Both the position numbers and the translations under genes were made by a program. Below are positions 1 to 8,996 of a stretch of 64,000 nucleotides of DNA, piece after piece. The notes under the pieces are model-generated. The model ran no database searches. It was not told where the DNA came from and saw only the letters and a list, made by a program, of their open reading frames with translations. Each line of letters begins with the position of its first letter. The first letter of the stretch is position 1. The stretch lies in assembly GCF_900112175.1 (NCBI RefSeq), contig NZ_FOYT01000002.1, forward strand, positions 496,001 through 560,000, in the 5' to 3' direction. The stretch comes from Halogeometricum rufum. Its GTDB lineage: Archaea; Halobacteriota; Halobacteria; Halobacteriales; Haloferacaceae.

Positions 1-386
1 AGCGTGAGAATCCCGAGTCCGACCGTCGGCACGTCCACGAGTTCGATGATGAACCCGCCGAACCCGAGCATGTAGAACGCCGAGGCGAACGCCAGCCCCA
101 TCCAGTTGCCCATGCCGGCGATGCTCCCGAACAGGGGGCCGAGGGCGTGGTTGATGTAGTAGTAGCCGCCGCCGGCCTTCGGCATGGCCGTGCCGAGTTC
201 CGACGCCGAGAGCGCCGTGAAGATGGAGACGACGCCGCCGACGACGAACGAGACGGCGACGACGGGGCCGGCGATTGCGGCCGCCTCGCCGGGCAGGACG
301 AAGATGCCCGCACCGATCATCGTGCCGACGCCGATGGTGAGAGCGGCGAGTGGCCCGAGGTCTTTGGCGAGTTCTTCGTCGGTCAC
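1..386 (-). CDS. APC-family amino acid permease, N-terminal part (runs off left edge)
   Basis: Only about the first 128 residues are in the window. They show a short cytoplasmic head, then the helix-1 signature of the amino acid-polyamine-organocation family ([15 protein letters not shown], residues 19-33), a second hydrophobic helix and the loop [16 protein letters not shown] (69-84). Such carriers move amino acids across the cytoplasmic membrane with a cation. The start is the GTG at 386-384, six bases after a perfect Shine-Dalgarno GGAGGTGA. That GTG overlaps by four bases (GTGA) the stop of the last of five repeated mini-cistrons, and the array in turn overlaps the stop of a universal stress protein gene, so translation is probably coupled. 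Haloarchaeal permeases of this family are often paired with Usp genes. The substrate cannot be told. Confidence 0.9.
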   Translation of the reverse strand, partial: MTDEELAKDLGPLAALTIGVGTMIGAGIFVLPGEAAAIAGPVVAVSFVVGGVVSIFTALSASELGTAMPKAGGGYYYINHALGPLFGSIAGMGNWMGLAFASAFYMLGFGGFIIELVDVPTVGLGILT

Positions 387-442
387 GCGGAGTCACCTCC
401 GTGCGACGAAGTCGTGACCGGCGGAGAACAATCGTCGGTCAC
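383..442 (-). CDS. Repeat-encoded mini-cistron 5 (19 aa), coupled to the permease start
   Basis: Encodes [19 protein letters not shown]. Its TGA (385-383) overlaps the GTG of the permease gene (386-384), so a terminating ribosome sits on the permease start. The permease itself begins MTDEEL, matching the MTDD start of the mini-peptides, which supports origin of the repeats from this start region. Confidence 0.45.
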   Translation of the reverse strand: MTDDCSPPVTTSSHGGDSA

Positions 443-498
443 GCGGAGTCACCTCCGTGCGACGAAATCGTGACCGGCGGAGAACAATCGTCGGTCAC
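439..498 (-). CDS. Repeat-encoded mini-cistron 4 (19 aa)
   Basis: Encodes [19 protein letters not shown]; it has Ile at residue 11, as in mini-cistron 1, through an ACT to ATT change. SD and four-base overlaps are conserved. Confidence 0.45.
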   Translation of the reverse strand: MTDDCSPPVTISSHGGDSA

Positions 499-554
499 GC
501 GGAGTCACCTCCGTGCGACGAAGTCGTGACCGGCGGAGAACAATCGTCGGTCAC
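495..554 (-). CDS. Repeat-encoded mini-cistron 3 (19 aa)
   Basis: Same peptide as mini-cistron 2 with the same SD and GTGA overlaps. Identical repeats side by side point to recent unequal recombination or replication slippage, so copy number may vary among strains. Confidence 0.45.
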   Translation of the reverse strand: MTDDCSPPVTTSSHGGDSA

Positions 555-610
555 GCGGAGTCACCTCCGTGCGACGAAGTCGTGACCGGCGGAGAACAAT
601 CGTCGGTCAC
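551..610 (-). CDS. Repeat-encoded mini-cistron 2 (19 aa)
   Basis: Encodes [19 protein letters not shown], with SD GGAGGTGA six bases before the GTG and GTGA overlaps at both ends. The single Cys and the Thr/Ile alternation at residue 11 are the main variable points among copies. The peptide is hydrophilic, without a signal or membrane segment. It may serve only to pass ribosomes along the transcript to the permease cistron. Confidence 0.45.
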   Translation of the reverse strand: MTDDCSPPVTTSSHGGDSA

Positions 611-666
611 GCGGAGTCACCTCCGTGCGACGAAATCGTGACCGGGGGAGAACGGTCGTCGGTCAC
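607..666 (-). CDS. Repeat-encoded mini-cistron 1 (19 aa)
   Basis: This is the most upstream of five mini-ORFs. It reads [19 protein letters not shown] and stops at TGA. Its GTG start overlaps the stop of the stress-protein gene by four bases (GTGA), and its own stop overlaps the GTG of the next mini-ORF in the same way. It differs from the other copies by Arg instead of Cys at position 5 and lies in the most diverged repeat. The SD GGAGGTGA used by the next cistron lies inside its last codons. Translation is inferred only from this arrangement; a function for the peptide is unknown. Confidence 0.45.
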   Translation of the reverse strand: MTDDRSPPVTISSHGGDSA

Positions 667-1121
667 GCGGCGTCCTCCTCGTCGGCGTCCGGCAGGGTGA
701 CCACCGGCAGGTCGCTCTCGGTCACGAGCGATTTGCGGGTGTCGCCGGAGAACAGGTCCCACCACCGACTCCCCCCGCGCGGCGTGAACGCGATGCACGT
801 CGCGCCGACGTCGTGGGCGGCGTCGATGATGGTGTCGGCGACGTCGGTGCCGTAGCGGAGGTCCGTCTCCACCTCGACGCCCGCGTCTTCGCCCGCCTCG
901 CGGACGAGTGCGAACAGTTCGTCCGCGAGGTCCTCGCGTTGTTCGACCGACGCCTTGTCCGGGGCGCCGCCGGCCTTCTCGATGACGTGGACGAAGACGG
1001 CGCGCCCCCCGACGGCGGCGACGTGCGGCAGGACGGCGTCGGCCGTCGCGGCGGCGTCGTCGGCGTTCGCGACGGGGACGAGCGGTCGGTCGAACAGCGA
1101 CCGAGGCGACCCCTCAGCCAT
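663..1121 (-). CDS. Universal stress protein, UspA family
   Basis: 152 residues. It has the Usp alpha/beta fold pattern: strand LFDRPLVPVANADD near the N-terminus, a central FVHVIEK strand, and the C-terminal segment TPRGGSRWWDLFSGDTRKSL followed by LPVVTLP. The nucleotide-binding pattern G-x9-G is present, but the usual following Ser is Asp, so ATP binding is uncertain. The ATG at 1121 is preferred over an in-frame GTG at 1142 because GGTGG lies just before it. The stop overlaps the first mini-cistron of the repeat array by four bases, so it is probably co-transcribed with the permease, which it may regulate. Confidence 0.85.
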   Translation of the reverse strand: MAEGSPRSLFDRPLVPVANADDAAATADAVLPHVAAVGGRAVFVHVIEKAGGAPDKASVEQREDLADELFALVREAGEDAGVEVETDLRYGTDVADTIIDAAHDVGATCIAFTPRGGSRWWDLFSGDTRKSLVTESDLPVVTLPDADEEDAA

Positions 1122-1405
1122 GCTGGCCACCGCCGTCGACACCGGGTCCGGTTCGGCGGCCGGGCGTCTCCCGGTCCGCGCCCGCGTCGTCGCGTTCGGC
1201 CCGGAGTCCCCCGACCCTCCGGTCGTCCCCCGCGGAACGAGACGTACGTGTACGTGAACGGATGCGACACAGAGTCATACGAGAGCGATTGTCCCTCCTC
1301 GGCTTTAGAAGTTCGCAAACCGACGTACCGGCGGCCGCGGCCGATTCGGCCTCGACGGACCGACCCGGACCGCCGGCCGACGGGACGTGCCGTCGCCCGC
1401 CCGAC

Positions 1406-1804
1406 TCAGACCGCCGCGACCCACGCGCGGTAGTCGTCGTCGCGGCCGTACACCTCGACGAACACCCGGTCGACGAAGGCGGCGAGGCGGTTCGCGTCCG
1501 ACCGCGCGATGATGCGGAGGTTCGTCCCCTCGGCCTCCTCGGGCGACTCCATCCGGTCGATGCGGAACTCCGGGAAGTCGGTCAGGAGGGTCTTCGCGCG
1601 TTCGAGTTCCGCCTCGGTCAGGTCCATGTTGAACGTCTGGTCGGCGAACTGCACCCACGGCGCCGGGGCGTCCTCCCCGTCCACGTCCGGGTCGTGCTCG
1701 ACTTCGACGGTCAGGAACGGACTCGCGCGCGTCCGGTGGGCGGTGACCGCCTCGGCGAACAGTTTCCGTCGCGCTTTCGGGTCGTCGGCGTCGAATCTGG
1801 TCAT
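1406..1804 (-). CDS. Conserved haloarchaeal protein of unknown function
   Basis: 132 residues, acidic, soluble, without cysteines, signal or membrane segments. It has a plausible alpha/beta order with a run such as MDLTEAELERAKTLLTDFPE (about 60-79) and ends REVYGRDDDYRAWVAAV-like. Composition and the clean ATG start at 1804 fit a real gene. It lies 49 bases downstream of the YeiH-type transporter gene on the same strand, so the two may be co-transcribed. I do not recognise a domain. Confidence 0.75.
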   Translation of the reverse strand: MTRFDADDPKARRKLFAEAVTAHRTRASPFLTVEVEHDPDVDGEDAPAPWVQFADQTFNMDLTEAELERAKTLLTDFPEFRIDRMESPEEAEGTNLRIIARSDANRLAAFVDRVFVEVYGRDDDYRAWVAAV

Positions 1805-1853
1805 ACCGGACGTTCGTCGCCGTCGGTAGAAAAACGAGGGGGACTCGGGCGGG

Positions 1854-2858
1854 TCAGAGCAGCGTCACCACGGCCAGCAACGCGAGGGCGGAGACGACGA
1901 CGAGCGACACCGCGAGGACGGCCACCGGGGCCAGACCCGCGTCGCGCATCGCTTCGAGGCGCACGTCCAGTCCGAGGCCGGCGAACGCCAGCGCGAACAG
2001 GCCGTCGCTCGTCGTCTCGAGGAGGGCGAGCGTCCCCGACGAGAGGAGCCCCGCGTTCGCGGCGAGGGCGACGAACGCGAACCCGACGAGGAAGTTCGGG
2101 ACGCCGCCCAGCACCGACGCCACGCCCGACTCGGTGGAGCGGTCGGCGTCGCGGAACGCGTACCAGAGGGCGACGACGCCGAGGAGGGAGTTCCGGACGA
2201 GTTTCGTCACCGTCGCCCACTGGCCGGCCTCGGCGGAGTGCGCGAAGCCGGCGGCGGTGACCGGACCGGTGCTGTACATGCTCAGGCCGGCCCAGACGCC
2301 GAACTGCCGGCCGGAGAGCGCCAACAGGTCGCCCGCGACGGGAAAGACCAGAAGCGTCACCGCGTCGAACAGCAGGATGGCGGCGACGACGTGCGCCAGC
2401 GACTCGCCGTCGGCGTCGATGGTCCCCGCGACGGCCGTCGCGGCGGAGACGCCGCAGACGCTCGCCCCCGCCGCGAGGAGCGACGCCGTCTGGCGCTGGA
2501 CTTCGAACACCCGTCGCGCGAGCACGTCGACGAAGCCGACGCCGAAGGCGACGGCGGCCGCGGCGAGTCCGAGGACGACGGGTCCGCTCGCGACGAGGTC
2601 GGCGAACGCGACGCGCGCGCCGAGGAGGACGATGCCGGCTTCGAGGAGGCGGCCGTGGAACCGGACGCCCGCGGCGGCCCGGTCGGGGACGCCGACGACG
2701 TTCGCGACGACGGCGCCGAACGCCACCGCGAGGAGGAGCGCGTTCAGTCCGGGAACCACGTCGGCGACGAGAAACGCGAGTCCGGCGAGTGCGGCGAGGA
2801 GCAGGAGGCCCGGGACGGCCGACAGAACCCGCCGAGAGACCCGTCGAGCGTCGGTCAC
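1854..2858 (-). CDS. YeiH/UPF0324-type membrane transporter (putative sulfate exporter family)
   Basis: 334 residues with about ten hydrophobic helices throughout. It shows landmarks of the YeiH family: GIVLLGARVAF in the first half, LLAAGASVCGVSAATAVAG (about 130-148) with the conserved GxSICG-like motif, and GLSMYSTGPVTAAGFAHS in the second half. Members are annotated as putative sulfate or anion exporters, but few have been tested, so the substrate is open. The start is GTG at 2858. The long spacer to adenylate kinase (197 bases) is divergent and holds both promoters. Confidence 0.88.
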   Translation of the reverse strand: MTDARRVSRRVLSAVPGLLLLAALAGLAFLVADVVPGLNALLLAVAFGAVVANVVGVPDRAAAGVRFHGRLLEAGIVLLGARVAFADLVASGPVVLGLAAAAVAFGVGFVDVLARRVFEVQRQTASLLAAGASVCGVSAATAVAGTIDADGESLAHVVAAILLFDAVTLLVFPVAGDLLALSGRQFGVWAGLSMYSTGPVTAAGFAHSAEAGQWATVTKLVRNSLLGVVALWYAFRDADRSTESGVASVLGGVPNFLVGFAFVALAANAGLLSSGTLALLETTSDGLFALAFAGLGLDVRLEAMRDAGLAPVAVLAVSLVVVSALALLAVVTLL

Positions 2859-3055
2859 GGCCGCGCGTCGGTCGGCGCTCGGTTCGTCCCCGCGCCGACG
2901 GGACGGGGAGCGTTCGGGAGCGTCGCGTTCGGCATCTCGTCTGCCGGTTCGTGCGCGGGCCCCTTACTGTGTTGATTTCGGCGCTCGGCGGCTGGAGCGT
3001 CGAAAGGTGAGACGCTATCTTCAACGTTATACCGTCGGCCCGGATTGGGGGGAAC

Positions 3056-3697
3056 ATGGGTAAGCACATCCTGCTGCTGGGCGCCCCCGGCGCCGGAAAG
3101 GGAACGCAGTCGAAGCGACTCGCCGCCGAGTTCGACCTCGAACACGTCACGACGGGCGACGCGCTCCGCGCGAACAAGGACATGGACATCAGCGACATGG
3201 ACTTCGAGTACGACACCCCGCGGGAGTACATGGACGCGGGCGAACTCGTCCCCGACGACGTGGTGAACGAAATCGTGAAGACGGCGCTGCGGGAGGCCGA
3301 CGGCTACGTCCTCGACGGCTACCCGCGCAACCTCGACCAGGCCGAGTACCTCACGGAGATTACGGACCTCGACGCCGTCGTCTACCTCGACGTGAGCGAG
3401 GACGAACTCGTCGACCGACTCACCGGCCGGCGCGTCTGCCCCGACTGCGGCGCGAACTACCACGTCGAGTTCGCCCCGCCCGAGGAGGAGGGCGTCTGCG
3501 ACGAGTGCGGCGCGGAACTGATTCAGCGCGACGACGACACCGAGGAGACGGTGCGCGAACGCCTCAGCGTCTACCGCGAGAACACCGAACCCGTCGTCGA
3601 ACACTACCGCGAGGAGGGCGTCCTCGTCGAGGTGGAAGGCGAGCAGACGCCGGACGACGTGTTCGAGGACGTCGCCGCCGTCGTCGAAGACGCGTAA
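3056..3697 (+). CDS. adk: Adenylate kinase with zinc-binding LID
   Basis: 213 residues. P-loop GAPGAGKGT lies at 9-17, the AMP-binding DGYPRN at 87-92, and a LID domain contains two Cys pairs (128/131 and 148/151) that form a four-cysteine zinc site as in the long bacterial-type adenylate kinases. It interconverts ATP, AMP and ADP in the cytoplasm. A TATA-like CGTTATACC about 27 bases before the ATG suggests a short or absent leader, and GGGGGG just before the ATG could assist. In many haloarchaea adk lies among secY/DUF106/cmk genes; here DUF106 and cmk follow 4-6 kb downstream. Confidence 0.96.
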   Translation: MGKHILLLGAPGAGKGTQSKRLAAEFDLEHVTTGDALRANKDMDISDMDFEYDTPREYMDAGELVPDDVVNEIVKTALREADGYVLDGYPRNLDQAEYLTEITDLDAVVYLDVSEDELVDRLTGRRVCPDCGANYHVEFAPPEEEGVCDECGAELIQRDDDTEETVRERLSVYRENTEPVVEHYREEGVLVEVEGEQTPDDVFEDVAAVVEDA

Positions 3698-3806
3698 CGA
3701 CCGACCCGCAGCGACCACACTCGTTCTCGAACCCGCCTCGCGAGACGCCGCGTCCACCCCGGGCGTGACGGCGGAGTTTTCCGTTCCGGCGGCGAACGCG
3801 GCGGAC

Positions 3807-6284
3807 ATGGATGCGAAACCGGACGCCGCGACGCCGCCCCGAGTGCTGTTCGTCGGGGGACCCGACTGGGCCGAGTCGGCGGCCGACGCGCTGTCGTCCG
3901 TCGCGTCGGTCACCCGGGTCGACGGCGTCGCGGACGGGCGCGAGCGACTGTCGTCGGGGCGTCCCGACGCCGTCGTCGTGGCGCGGTCCGAGGGCGGCGT
4001 CGCCGCCGTCTCGACGCTCCGCGCCGCCGCGACGGACCTCCCAATCGTCTTCTGTACCGACGCCGGCAGCGAGTCGCTGGCCCGCGACGTCCTCGCCGCC
4101 GGGGCGACGGACTACGTGCCGGCCGACACCGCCGAGTTCGCGTCGTACGTCCGGGAGCGCACGGTCGAAGCGGCCGCCGAGGCCGCAGAGCGCGTCGAAC
4201 TGGAGCGCGAACTCCGACGGTCGGAGGAACTCCACCGCGTCACGCTCAACAACATGACCGACACGGTGCTCATCACCGACGACGAGGGCCGGTTCACGTA
4301 CGTCTGCCCGAACGTCCACTTCATCTTCGGATACACGGAGGCGGAGATTCGCGAACTCGGGAGTATCGACGCCCTCCTCGGCGACGACCTGTTCGACGAC
4401 GCCGAACTCGCCGAGTCGGGCGTCCTGACGAACGTCGAGACCACGGCGACCGACAAGGCCGGCGCGGAGCACACGCTCCTCGTCAACGTCCGCGAGGTGT
4501 CGATTCAGGGCGGGACGACGCTCTATAGCTGTCGCGACGTGACGAAGCGAAAGCAGCGCGAGGAGTCGCTGACGGGACTGCACCGAACGACGAGCGAACT
4601 GCAGTACGCCGAGACGGTTCGGGAGATAGCCCGGCACGTCGTCGAGGACGCAGAGGAGGTCCTCGGCTGTGCGGCGAGCGCGATATTCCGGTTCGACGCC
4701 GAGACGAACCGCCTCGAACCGGTCGCGCAGACGCCGGCGATGGACCGGCTGTACGGGCCGCTACCGTCGTTCAGGCCCTCCGAGGAGAACCTCGTGGGTC
4801 GGGCGTTCGTGACCGGCGACCCCCTGTTCTTCGACGACGTACACGAGTCGCCGGCGCTGTCGAATCCGGCCACGGACCTCCGGAGCGTCGTCGTCCTCTC
4901 GCTGGGCGACCACGGCGTGTTCGTCGCCGGCGTCGACGCCGTCGGCGCGTTCGACGACGTCCACCGCGAAATCGCGGACCTGCTGGCGACGACGACGGAG
5001 GCGGCGCTCGACCGGGTGGAGCGGCAGTCGCAACTCCGCGAACAGGACCGTGAACTCCAGCGACGGAACGACCGACTCGTCTCGCTCAACCGCGTCAACG
5101 AGATAATCCGCGAGGTGGACCAGTCGGTCATCCGCGCGGAGACGCGGGAGGCGGTCGAACGCGCCGTCTGCGAGCGACTGACCGACGGCGACCGCTACCG
5201 GTTCGCGTGGGTCGGGTCGGTCGACCCGGCGTCGGGAACGCTCGTCCCGCGGGCCGAGAGCGGGACCGGACGGGGCTACCTCGACGACGTCGCCCTCGCG
5301 GCCGACGCCGACGGCGACCCGGCGTGCGCGACGGCCGCGACGGGCGAGGAGACGCTGGTCTCGAACGTCGCCACCGACCTGCGGCGGACGCCGTGGCGTC
5401 GCGCCGCCCTCGAACGCGACTTCCAGTCGGCCGTGGCCGTCCCCATCTCGTACGACGGCGTCTCCTACGGCGTGTTGGCCGTCTACGCCGACCGGCCCGC
5501 AGCGTTCGACGGGATGGTCCGGACGGTGATGGCCGAACTCGGCGAGACGGTGGCCTCGGCCATCAGCGCCGTCGAACGGAAGGCGGCGCTCCTGACGACG
5601 GCGGTCACCCGCGTCGAGTACGCCGTCTCCGGCGGCGGGTTTCCGCTCTCGCGCGTGGCCGAACGCGCCGACTGCACGCTCTCGGTCGTCACCGGCATCC
5701 AGCAGACCGTCGAGGACGACTCGGTGTTCGCCACCGTCGAGGGGGCGACGACGGCCGACCTGCGGGCCGTCGCGGACGCCACCGCCGGCGTCGCCGAGTA
5801 CCGCGTCGTCGCCGCCGAGGACGACTCGGCCACCGTCTGGTTCCGCTTCGTCCGGCCGTTCGTCGCCTCGCGCCTCGCGAACCACGGCGTCGTCCTCCGG
5901 CGCGTCGAGGCGACGCCCGCGGGCACGACGCTCGAAATCGACGTCCCCGACGGCGTCGAACTGCACAGCGTCACGCAACTGCTGTCGGGAACGTTCGACG
6001 GCGTCACGCTCCGGTCGAAACGACACCGCGAGCAACCCTCCAGCGGCGAGTTCGCCGCCACCGTCCTGGACCGACTGACCGAGCGACAGTTGGAGGTGGT
6101 CCAGACGGCGTACCACGCCGGCTACTTCGAGGACCCGCGGGCGTACTCGGGGGAGGCCGTCGCGGACGTTCTCGACATCTCGCCCGCGGCGTTCTACCGG
6201 CACGTCCGGACCGTCCAGCGCAAACTGTTCGCCGCCCTGTTCGAGGAGACGCAGTATTCGGCAAGTATTGCAAACTATGGTTGA
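3807..6284 (+). CDS. Bacterio-opsin activator-like PAS/GAF/HTH-10 regulator
   Basis: 825 residues from the ATG at 3807 (an in-frame GTG at 3765 would add 14). Order read from the translation: a receiver-like N-terminal domain (about 10-125), a PAS domain (about 150-260, with DTVLITDDEGRFTYVCPN), a GAF domain (about 270-410), a second GAF (about 435-590), a BAT-type sensor region, and a C-terminal HTH-10 helix-turn-helix (about 770-820, LTERQLEVVQTAYHAGYFE then FYRHVRTVQRKL). No histidine-kinase catalytic motifs were seen, so it is probably a one-component sensor and transcription factor. The signal is unknown. A link with the halorhodopsin gene 8.6 kb away is possible but not shown. Confidence 0.9.
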   Translation: MDAKPDAATPPRVLFVGGPDWAESAADALSSVASVTRVDGVADGRERLSSGRPDAVVVARSEGGVAAVSTLRAAATDLPIVFCTDAGSESLARDVLAAGATDYVPADTAEFASYVRERTVEAAAEAAERVELERELRRSEELHRVTLNNMTDTVLITDDEGRFTYVCPNVHFIFGYTEAEIRELGSIDALLGDDLFDDAELAESGVLTNVETTATDKAGAEHTLLVNVREVSIQGGTTLYSCRDVTKRKQREESLTGLHRTTSELQYAETVREIARHVVEDAEEVLGCAASAIFRFDAETNRLEPVAQTPAMDRLYGPLPSFRPSEENLVGRAFVTGDPLFFDDVHESPALSNPATDLRSVVVLSLGDHGVFVAGVDAVGAFDDVHREIADLLATTTEAALDRVERQSQLREQDRELQRRNDRLVSLNRVNEIIREVDQSVIRAETREAVERAVCERLTDGDRYRFAWVGSVDPASGTLVPRAESGTGRGYLDDVALAADADGDPACATAATGEETLVSNVATDLRRTPWRRAALERDFQSAVAVPISYDGVSYGVLAVYADRPAAFDGMVRTVMAELGETVASAISAVERKAALLTTAVTRVEYAVSGGGFPLSRVAERADCTLSVVTGIQQTVEDDSVFATVEGATTADLRAVADATAGVAEYRVVAAEDDSATVWFRFVRPFVASRLANHGVVLRRVEATPAGTTLEIDVPDGVELHSVTQLLSGTFDGVTLRSKRHREQPSSGEFAATVLDRLTERQLEVVQTAYHAGYFEDPRAYSGEAVADVLDISPAAFYRHVRTVQRKLFAALFEETQYSASIANYG

Positions 6285-6382
6285 ATACTGAACCTCCCGC
6301 GACGGAGTGGGGTCACAGTTCAACGAACACGTTCAACCTAATATTCCTATTACCCCTGATAGGGCGAAGCGCCCGAGATACC

Positions 6383-6535
6383 ATGTCGTTCTGGAAAGAC
6401 AGCCCCGCGAAACCGGCCGAACAGTCCACCTACGAATGCTTCGAGTGCGGGAACGTGGTCGAATCCGGGTCGGGTCCGGCGACCTGTCCCGAGTGCGGCG
6501 GCGCGCTGAGAAACCGCGGGACACCGATGGAGTGA
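6383..6535 (+). CDS. 50-aa rubredoxin/rubrerythrin-like zinc peptide
   Basis: 50 residues with two knuckles, CFECG (19-23) and CPECG (35-39), the spacing of a rubredoxin-like or zinc-ribbon fold. Its stop is one base before the ATG of the glutamate dehydrogenase gene, so the two are almost certainly co-transcribed. Similar small rubrerythrin-like proteins are widespread in haloarchaea; metal content and role are unknown. Confidence 0.8.
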   Translation: MSFWKDSPAKPAEQSTYECFECGNVVESGSGPATCPECGGALRNRGTPME

Positions 6536-6536
6536 G

Positions 6537-7832
6537 ATGGCCGCGAACACCGACCGGGCCGCGGAGGAGACGGCGTCGCCGCCGGCCGAGGAGGCGTCCG
6601 CCGTCGAAACCGCCCGCACACAACTGAACCGGGCCGCGGAGCGACTGGACGTCGACCCGAACGTCGTCGAACGCCTCCGACACCCGCACGCCGTCCACGA
6701 GGTGCGGATGCCGGTCGAACGCGACGACGGCACGTTGGAGGTGTTCGTCGGCTACCGCGCGCAACACGACAGCGTCCGCGGGCCGTACAAGGGCGGCATC
6801 CGGTTCCACCCCGGCGTGACGCGCGACGAGTGCGTCGGCCTGTCGATGTGGATGACGTGGAAGTGCGCGGTGATGGACCTGCCGTTCGGCGGCGCGAAGG
6901 GCGGCGTCGTCGTGAACCCCAAGGACCTCTCGGAGGGGGAGACCGAGCGGTTGACCCGCCGATTCGCACAGGAACTGCGCGACGTCGTCGGCCCGCACAC
7001 GGACATCCCCGCGCCGGACATGGGGACGGACGCGCAGACGATGTCGTGGTTCATGGACGCCTACTCGATGCAGGAGGGCGAGACGGTGCCCGGCGTCGTC
7101 ACCGGTAAGCCGCCGGTCGTCGGCGGCAGTCACGGGCGCGACGGCGCGCCGGGCCGGAGCGTCGCCATCGTCGCGCGCGAAGCGGCCGCCCACCACGGCA
7201 TCGACCTCTCGGGGGCGACGGTGGCCGTGCAGGGGTTCGGGAGCGTCGGCGCGAACGCCGCGCGTCTCCTCGACGACTGGGGAGCGACCGTCGTCGCCGT
7301 CTCAGACGTGAACGGCGCCGTCTACGACCCCGACGGACTGGACACGCACGCCGTGCCGACCCACGAGGAGGAACCCGAAGCAGTGATGACGCACGAGGCG
7401 CCCGAGACGCTGTCGAACGAGGCCGTTCTCGAACTCGACGTGGACATCCTCGTGCCCGCCGCCGTCGGCAACGTCCTCACCGCCGACAACGCCGACCGCG
7501 TGCGGGCCGACGTGGTCGTCGAGGGGGCGAACGGACCGACGACGGCCGCCGCCGACGAGATGCTCGACGACCGCGGCGTGCCGGTGATTCCGGACATCCT
7601 CGCCAACGCGGGCGGCGTCACCGTCTCGTACTTCGAGTGGTTGCAGGACATCAACCGTCGGGCGTGGCCGCTCGAACGCGTCCACGCGGAACTCGAAGAG
7701 GAGATGCTCGCGGCGTGGGACGCGGTCCGCGCGGAGTTCGACGACGGCGCGCGGACGTGGCGCGACGCCGCCTACGCCGTCGCGCTTCGGCGCGTCGCGG
7801 CCGCACACGACGCGCGCGGCGTCTGGCCCTGA
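6537..7832 (+). CDS. gdhB: Glutamate dehydrogenase, NAD(P)-dependent
   Basis: 431 residues, the usual length of the family. The substrate-binding [11 protein letters not shown] (82-92), the catalytic lysine in GGAKGG (Lys121), the PAPDMGT loop and the Rossmann motif VQGFGSVG (231-238) are all present. It interconverts glutamate with 2-oxoglutarate plus ammonia and links nitrogen assimilation to the citrate cycle. The first 20 residues are an acidic, Ala/Glu-rich tail typical of haloarchaeal copies. Haloarchaea usually have several gdh paralogs, so the symbol is tentative. The gene follows the 50-residue zinc peptide by one base. Confidence 0.95.
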   Translation: MAANTDRAAEETASPPAEEASAVETARTQLNRAAERLDVDPNVVERLRHPHAVHEVRMPVERDDGTLEVFVGYRAQHDSVRGPYKGGIRFHPGVTRDECVGLSMWMTWKCAVMDLPFGGAKGGVVVNPKDLSEGETERLTRRFAQELRDVVGPHTDIPAPDMGTDAQTMSWFMDAYSMQEGETVPGVVTGKPPVVGGSHGRDGAPGRSVAIVAREAAAHHGIDLSGATVAVQGFGSVGANAARLLDDWGATVVAVSDVNGAVYDPDGLDTHAVPTHEEEPEAVMTHEAPETLSNEAVLELDVDILVPAAVGNVLTADNADRVRADVVVEGANGPTTAAADEMLDDRGVPVIPDILANAGGVTVSYFEWLQDINRRAWPLERVHAELEEEMLAAWDAVRAEFDDGARTWRDAAYAVALRRVAAAHDARGVWP

Positions 7833-7928
7833 CCGCCCGGATCACCCTCGCGGACGCCGGCGGCCCTCCGCGCGAACACGAATCCAGAGTAAAAGCTTGA
7901 TAACCGGTGAGTAACTACTCTCTCGGCA

Positions 7929-8852
7929 ATGGCACGAATCGAACCGAAGGTGCGTGACCTCGTCTCCTCTGACCCGGAGATGCGGGACGCCGTCGAGACG
8001 GTCCTCGCGCGGGCCGACGACGGCGAAGTCAAGTGGGTCGACGTGAAGGGAGACATCACCAGCGGTCACTGGGGGCGTCTCATCGAGAAGGGCGTCCTCG
8101 TCGACGGCGACGAGGGGTTCCGACTCGCCGACCCCGAGGCGACGCGGGCGGCCCTCGAGACCGAGTCGACGAGTTCGTCGGGCGCGTCGTCCTCGTCGTC
8201 GGTCGACGACGACGACCTCGGCGACTCCTCGTGGTCCACCTACGACAAGATGGCCGCCGTCGTGACGGTGGGTCTGTTCGCCGCGTACGGGTGGAAACCG
8301 CTCCGCGACATCATCGGCAACGTGATGAACGTCGTCCTCGGACCGCTGACCGACCTGCTACCGTTCTACGCGGTCATCATGGTCATCGCGCTGGCGACCG
8401 GGCTCTACTCCACGCTCCTGCAGGCGAACCTGATGGACATGGACAAGATGTCGATGTACCAAGAGCGGATGAAGGACATTCAGGAGCGACGCAAGGAGGC
8501 CCAGAAGAACGACGACGACGAGGCCCTCGACGCCATCCAGCAGGAGCAGATGGAGGCGATGGGCGACCAGATGGGCATGTTCAAAGAGCAGTTCCGCCCG
8601 ATGGTGTGGATCATGTTCCTCACCATCCCGGCGTTCCTCTGGATGTACTGGGCCATCGGCGTCGGCGGCAACGCCGAGGCGCACGTGACGATGCAGAATA
8701 TCGTCCTGCCACTCGTCGGCGAAGTTAGCTGGACCGAGGGCGTCCTCGGCCCGATGCAGGCGTGGATCGTCTGGTACTTCCTCTGCTCGATGGGGTTCAC
8801 CCAGATAATCCGCAAGAGCCTCAACATCGACATCTCGCCGTCGGCGTCGTAG
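7929..8852 (+). CDS. DUF106/EMC3-type membrane insertase homologue
   Basis: 307 residues. After an N-terminal cytoplasmic domain (1-85) and a Ser-rich linker come hydrophobic segments near 108-125 and 147-168, a charged coiled-coil stretch rich in Met, Gln and Lys (about 172-215), and two more helices near 227-247 and 277-293. This is the layout of archaeal DUF106 proteins, related to YidC/Oxa1, Get1 and EMC3, which help insert membrane proteins. The neighbourhood (adk before, cmk and truB-type gene after) is the conserved archaeal setting for DUF106. GTAAAAGCTT upstream is a probable TATA element. Confidence 0.9.
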   Translation: MARIEPKVRDLVSSDPEMRDAVETVLARADDGEVKWVDVKGDITSGHWGRLIEKGVLVDGDEGFRLADPEATRAALETESTSSSGASSSSSVDDDDLGDSSWSTYDKMAAVVTVGLFAAYGWKPLRDIIGNVMNVVLGPLTDLLPFYAVIMVIALATGLYSTLLQANLMDMDKMSMYQERMKDIQERRKEAQKNDDDEALDAIQQEQMEAMGDQMGMFKEQFRPMVWIMFLTIPAFLWMYWAIGVGGNAEAHVTMQNIVLPLVGEVSWTEGVLGPMQAWIVWYFLCSMGFTQIIRKSLNIDISPSAS

Positions 8853-8856
8853 GTTT

Positions 8857-8930
8857 TCGACGCCGCACTGCCCGACGGCGTCATAGACTCGACGCCGCAC
8901 TGCCCGACGGCGTCGTAGACTCGACGCCGC
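8857..8930 (+). repeat. Two-and-a-bit copies of a 32-bp hairpin-forming repeat
   Basis: The unit starts at 8857 and 8889, with a partial copy at 8921. Each full unit contains GACGCCG and CGGCGTC arms (8859-8865 with 8876-8882, and again 32 bases later) around a ten-base loop. Lying directly behind the DUF106 stop, the tandem hairpins could shape or end its mRNA; there is no T-run, so classical termination is not evident. Confidence 0.8.
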
Positions 8931-8996
8931 GGACCGCCTCGCTCCGCCGCCGCCCTCCGTGCGGTACCGCCCCGCACACTCGTCGGTAAAGACAAC

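Larger units (their letters stand above)
378..665. repeat. Tandem array of five 56-bp repeats between usp and the permease
   Basis: Five consecutive copies begin at 378, 434, 490, 546 and 602, with a partial sixth at 658. They differ at only a few positions (for example aagtcgtg versus aaatcgtg). On the minus strand every copy carries GGAGGTGA, a six-base spacer and a GTGACCGAC start context identical to that of the permease gene. The array therefore looks like serial duplication of the permease translation-initiation region together with the end of the preceding stress-protein gene. Confidence 0.97.

Noticed and set aside
378-665. CRISPR array
   Set aside because: The 56-bp units are directly adjacent with no spacers, and each is an SD plus mini-ORF.
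3765-3806. GTG start adding 14 residues to the HTH-10 regulator
   Set aside because: The extra residues show no conserved feature, and ATG at 3807 gives a start typical for the family; the choice is not certain.
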